Below are positions 14,025-16,229 of a stretch of DNA of 16,229 nt, piece after piece. Numbering within the stretch: the first letter of the stretch is position 1; each line of letters starts with the position of its first letter. The notes beneath the pieces are model-generated. The model was not told the DNA's origin. It was given only the letters and a program-made list of their open reading frames with translations, and did no database searches. Both the position numbers and the translations under genes were made by a program. Location of the stretch: NCBI GenBank assembly GCA_017695055.1, contig JADILY010000159.1, positions 1-16,229 on the forward strand, written 5' to 3'. This stretch comes from Merdivivens faecigallinarum. GTDB taxonomy: Bacteria; Bacteroidota; Bacteroidia; Bacteroidales; UBA932.

Positions 14025-15074
14025 TTAGATGATAAGCATCGCATCTCCGTAAGGTCCGAATCTGTAGCCTTCTTCCGTAGCCGCCTTGTAGCATTTCATT
14101 ACATTTTCGAAGCCTCCGAAGGCGCATTCCGACATCAGCATCGTGGAGCAAGGCATGTGGAAGTTGGTAATCAGTGCGGTCGGTATCGATACCTTGTATG
14201 GGGGAAAGATGAATTTGTTTGTCCATCCTTCGAATTCCCTTATTTCCTCGGTAGTGGTCACGTATGTTTCCAGGCCGCGCAGTACGGTCACTCCCGTAGC
14301 GAAAACCCTCTTGCCGTTACGCTTGGCATTGTTTACGAGGTCTGCCGTCTTTTCCGGAATGTTGAGGGACTCGGAATCCATCTTGTGTTTCGACAGGTCT
14401 TCCACGTCCACGCTCCTGAAATTGCCCAGTCCCATGTGCAGTGTAAGGAAAGCCGTGTCCACGCCCTTTATTTCCATTCTTTTGAATAATTCCCGGCTGA
14501 AGTGCAGGCCGGCCGCCGGACAGGCGACGGCCCCTTCCTTGGATGCATAGATGGTCTGGTAATTTTCATAGTCCGATTCCTCGACTTTCGGTTTTACCCA
14601 TTTCGGAATCGGCAGCTCGCCCATCTTGTACAGGGTATCCTTGAATTCCTCGTACGGCCCGTCGTAAAGGAATCTGAGTGTCCTTCCCCTCGAAGTGGTG
14701 TTGTCTATGACTTCAGCCACAAGGGCATCGTTCTCCCCGAAATACAGTTTGTTGCCTATGCGGATTTTTCTCGCCGGGTCGACAAGCACGTCCCAAAGCC
14801 TCTGGTCGCGGTTAAGTTCCCGCAGAAGAAAAACTTCAATCTCCGCCCCAGTCTTTTCCTTATTGCCGTAAAGCCTTGCAGGGAAAACCTTTGTGTCGTT
14901 CAGTACGACAAGATCCCCTTCGTCGCAATAATTGATGAAATCCTTGAACAGCTTGTGCTCGATTTCTCCGCTGTCCTTATGCAGTACCATCATGCGGCAT
15001 TCGTCCCTGAAAAACGTAGGGTTCTGGGCGATGAGTTCGGGCTTGAGTTCGAAGTTGAATTGAGAAAGTTTCAT
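14025..15074 (-). CDS. queA: tRNA preQ1(34) S-adenosylmethionine ribosyltransferase-isomerase
   Basis: Transfers and rearranges the ribosyl part of SAM onto preQ1 in the anticodon of tRNAs for Tyr, His, Asn and Asp, making epoxyqueuosine. The 349 residues match the family. It begins MKLSQFNFELKPELIAQNP, the classical QueA start. Other conserved segments: ALVVLNDTKVFPARLYG-type (about 55-70), AEIEVFLLRE, the AACPAAGLHFS-like segment near 190, TLHMGLGNFRSV, GKRVFATGVTVLRGLE and the HMPCSTMLMSECAFGG ending. I use the ATG at 15074 and not an in-frame TTG at 15098, which would add eight residues that are absent from family members. It lies 58 nt after truB and is followed by a terminator. Confidence 0.95.
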   Translation of the reverse strand: MKLSQFNFELKPELIAQNPTFFRDECRMMVLHKDSGEIEHKLFKDFINYCDEGDLVVLNDTKVFPARLYGNKEKTGAEIEVFLLRELNRDQRLWDVLVDPARKIRIGNKLYFGENDALVAEVIDNTTSRGRTLRFLYDGPYEEFKDTLYKMGELPIPKWVKPKVEESDYENYQTIYASKEGAVACPAAGLHFSRELFKRMEIKGVDTAFLTLHMGLGNFRSVDVEDLSKHKMDSESLNIPEKTADLVNNAKRNGKRVFATGVTVLRGLETYVTTTEEIREFEGWTNKFIFPPYKVSIPTALITNFHMPCSTMLMSECAFGGFENVMKCYKAATEEGYRFGPYGDAMLII

Positions 15075-15132
15075 ATAATACCCTGAATGATTAGTCAAAC
15101 AAAATATTATACGATTTTTATCCGATTTTGTT

Positions 15133-15996
15133 TCAAATATTGAAAATATTCATGACATTTTCTATCGAAAGGGCCTCGTCGACACTGAAAATGCCCGAGC
15201 GTGTCCTTCGAAGGGAAGCCAGATGGGCTCCGCTCCCGAGTGCTTCCCCGAGGTCGCGGGCCAGTGCCCTTATGTATGTGCCCTTGCTGCATGAGACAAG
15301 CAGGCGTACGCAAGGCAGTTCGTGGCCGTATCTTTTCGCGGTTATGCTCCTGTGAGTACCTTCCGGTCCTGTGATTCCGGTTCCGGAAGGGATACCGGTA
15401 CCGTCAGTGTATCCGAACCCGAGCATTTCGAGCCTGTCGATGCGTATGGTTGAAGAACGTATGCCAGCCTCCTTGGCCTCGGCTATTGCCGAAGTCTCGC
15501 CGTGTCTGAGCATTTTGCGGGCAATCTCGTATGCCCTTACCCCGTCTATGGACTTGGCGGAAAACAGCGGGGCCATCTGTTCCTGCTCTCCAAGGAAGGA
15601 CGGAAGTATTTCCTGCACAGCCTTTTCGGTTATGTGCGAGTATGGATAATGCATGTCGATTTCCTTTTCAAGGTCGTATGACGGTGTCGTGGCGCCGAAG
15701 ACTATGTCAGCTATGTATTCCTTGTCGCCGGCCTGGAACTCTTCCGCGAGTTTGGTCGCCTTGCCCGTGCATATCAGCAGGAGCCCTGTGGCGAGCGGGT
15801 CAAGGGTGCCGGCATGTCCTACCTTGAGGTTCTTTTTCTGAAAATAGTGCTGGAGGCGGAATTTGATTTTCCTGACCGCATCGGCCGATGTCCACAGATA
15901 CGGTTTGTCCAAAGGAATGACAATGCCTCCCGGAAAATCTTCGATTTCCCGGGAAGGCCTGTCTTTTATCGATAGGGTTAGGAAGTCCTGTTGCAT
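15133..15996 (-). CDS. truB: tRNA pseudouridine(55) synthase TruB
   Basis: Makes pseudouridine 55 in the T loop of most tRNAs. The 287 residues are somewhat longer than the compact Bacteroidota forms of about 240. Conserved parts: LDKP (29-32) and GHAGTLDPLATGLL (60-73) with catalytic D66. Further on come the APLFSAKSIDGVRAYEIAR segment (142-160), and SCSKGTYIRALARDLGEALG (235-254). Extra length lies in two stretches: about 164-180 and a Gly/Thr/Pro-rich loop at about 196-225. The latter is encoded by a repeat-rich DNA stretch. It lies between gltX (28 nt) and queA (58 nt), a tRNA-focused run of genes. Confidence 0.94.
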   Translation of the reverse strand: MQQDFLTLSIKDRPSREIEDFPGGIVIPLDKPYLWTSADAVRKIKFRLQHYFQKKNLKVGHAGTLDPLATGLLLICTGKATKLAEEFQAGDKEYIADIVFGATTPSYDLEKEIDMHYPYSHITEKAVQEILPSFLGEQEQMAPLFSAKSIDGVRAYEIARKMLRHGETSAIAEAKEAGIRSSTIRIDRLEMLGFGYTDGTGIPSGTGITGPEGTHRSITAKRYGHELPCVRLLVSCSKGTYIRALARDLGEALGSGAHLASLRRTRSGIFSVDEALSIENVMNIFNI

Positions 15997-16024
15997 AAAT
16001 CCGTCAAATCAGCGGTTTGCACCG

Positions 16025-16229
16025 TCATTCGCCTAAAGTCTTACATGCGAATGCCACACGGGCCGCCGTTTCTTCTTTGCCGATAATGGTCGCGACGGCG
16101 GCGATTCCGAGTCCGCTTGAAGAGCCTATCAGTGCGAGGCGCAGTGTGTTCATTACCTTGCCCATAGGCCACTCTTTGGAATGTATGTAGCCGCTGAGGG
16201 CGGGTTCGAGCGCTTCTTCAGTGAAAGGC
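16025..16229 (-). CDS. gltX: Glutamate--tRNA ligase, C-terminal end only
   Basis: The last 67 residues of a frame that enters from the right edge. It contains GKVMNTLRLALIGSSSGLG and IIGKEETAARV, the pattern at the end of the anticodon-binding domain of class I GluRS (normally LRLALVG followed by a GKEET helix), and ends in TLGE. The catalytic core (HIGH and KMSKS motifs) lies outside the window. It is followed by truB after 28 nt on the same strand, so it probably heads or belongs to the gltX-truB-queA transcript. The assignment rests on a short segment. Confidence 0.75.
   Translation of the reverse strand, partial: PFTEEALEPALSGYIHSKEWPMGKVMNTLRLALIGSSSGLGIAAVATIIGKEETAARVAFACKTLGE

Noticed and set aside
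13912..14226. 105-residue N-terminal extension of DprA
   Set aside because: Would overlap the end of queA and the queA terminator; not protein-like. The ATG at 13911 gives a normal DprA.
15075..15098. TTG start for queA
   Set aside because: Adds eight residues ahead of the classical MKLSQFNF start; the ATG at 15074 is preferred.

Overview
The window looks like chromosomal DNA from a Bacteroidales bacterium (Bacteroidota). The evidence is the gene content (single-chain pyruvate:ferredoxin oxidoreductase, a short CstA, an ExbB with a cleavable signal peptide, twin ExbDs), several promoters of the Bacteroidota type (TTTG, about 20 bp, TAnnTTTG), and the general lack of Shine-Dalgarno sequences. 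Genus cannot be fixed from sequence reading alone. Base composition looks near 50% G+C in genes and AT-rich in the gaps.

Layout. (1) 1-2952, plus strand: most of a pyruvate:ferredoxin oxidoreductase gene (nifJ/por) whose first ~200 codons lie outside the window. (2) 2953-3996: a 1 kb gap, the least conventional part of the window. It holds a promoter-like motif, a strong hairpin that runs into eight pentanucleotide units, a G-rich degenerate repeat patch, a second hairpin, a 75-codon orphan reading frame, and a good terminator just before the asnS promoter. (3) 3997-6782, plus strand: asnS, udk and a TonB-like envelope protein, closely spaced and probably one operon. (4) 6761-8242, minus strand: a CstA-family transporter whose 3' end overlaps the TonB-like gene by 22 bp; its promoter is clear. 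(5) 8520-10853, minus strand: exbB, a small four-helix membrane protein, exbD and exbD, closed by a strong terminator. (6) 10954-13911, minus strand: dprA, tatD and ansA, with tatD and ansA overlapping by 4 nt. (7) 14025-16229, minus strand: the end of gltX, then truB and queA, closed by a terminator.

How the genes fit together. Most are housekeeping: anaerobic pyruvate oxidation, asparagine and glutamate tRNA charging, tRNA modification (truB, queA), pyrimidine salvage, DNA uptake and processing (dprA), and asparagine breakdown. The ExbB-x-ExbD-ExbD cluster encodes a proton-driven inner-membrane motor and has no TonB of its own. The TonB-like protein beyond cstA is a candidate partner, but that is inference.

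I did not find a clearly new defence or mobile system. The most interesting leads are the nifJ-asnS gap, a six-cysteine patch in the pyruvate:ferredoxin oxidoreductase, and the uncharacterised membrane protein in the exb operon.
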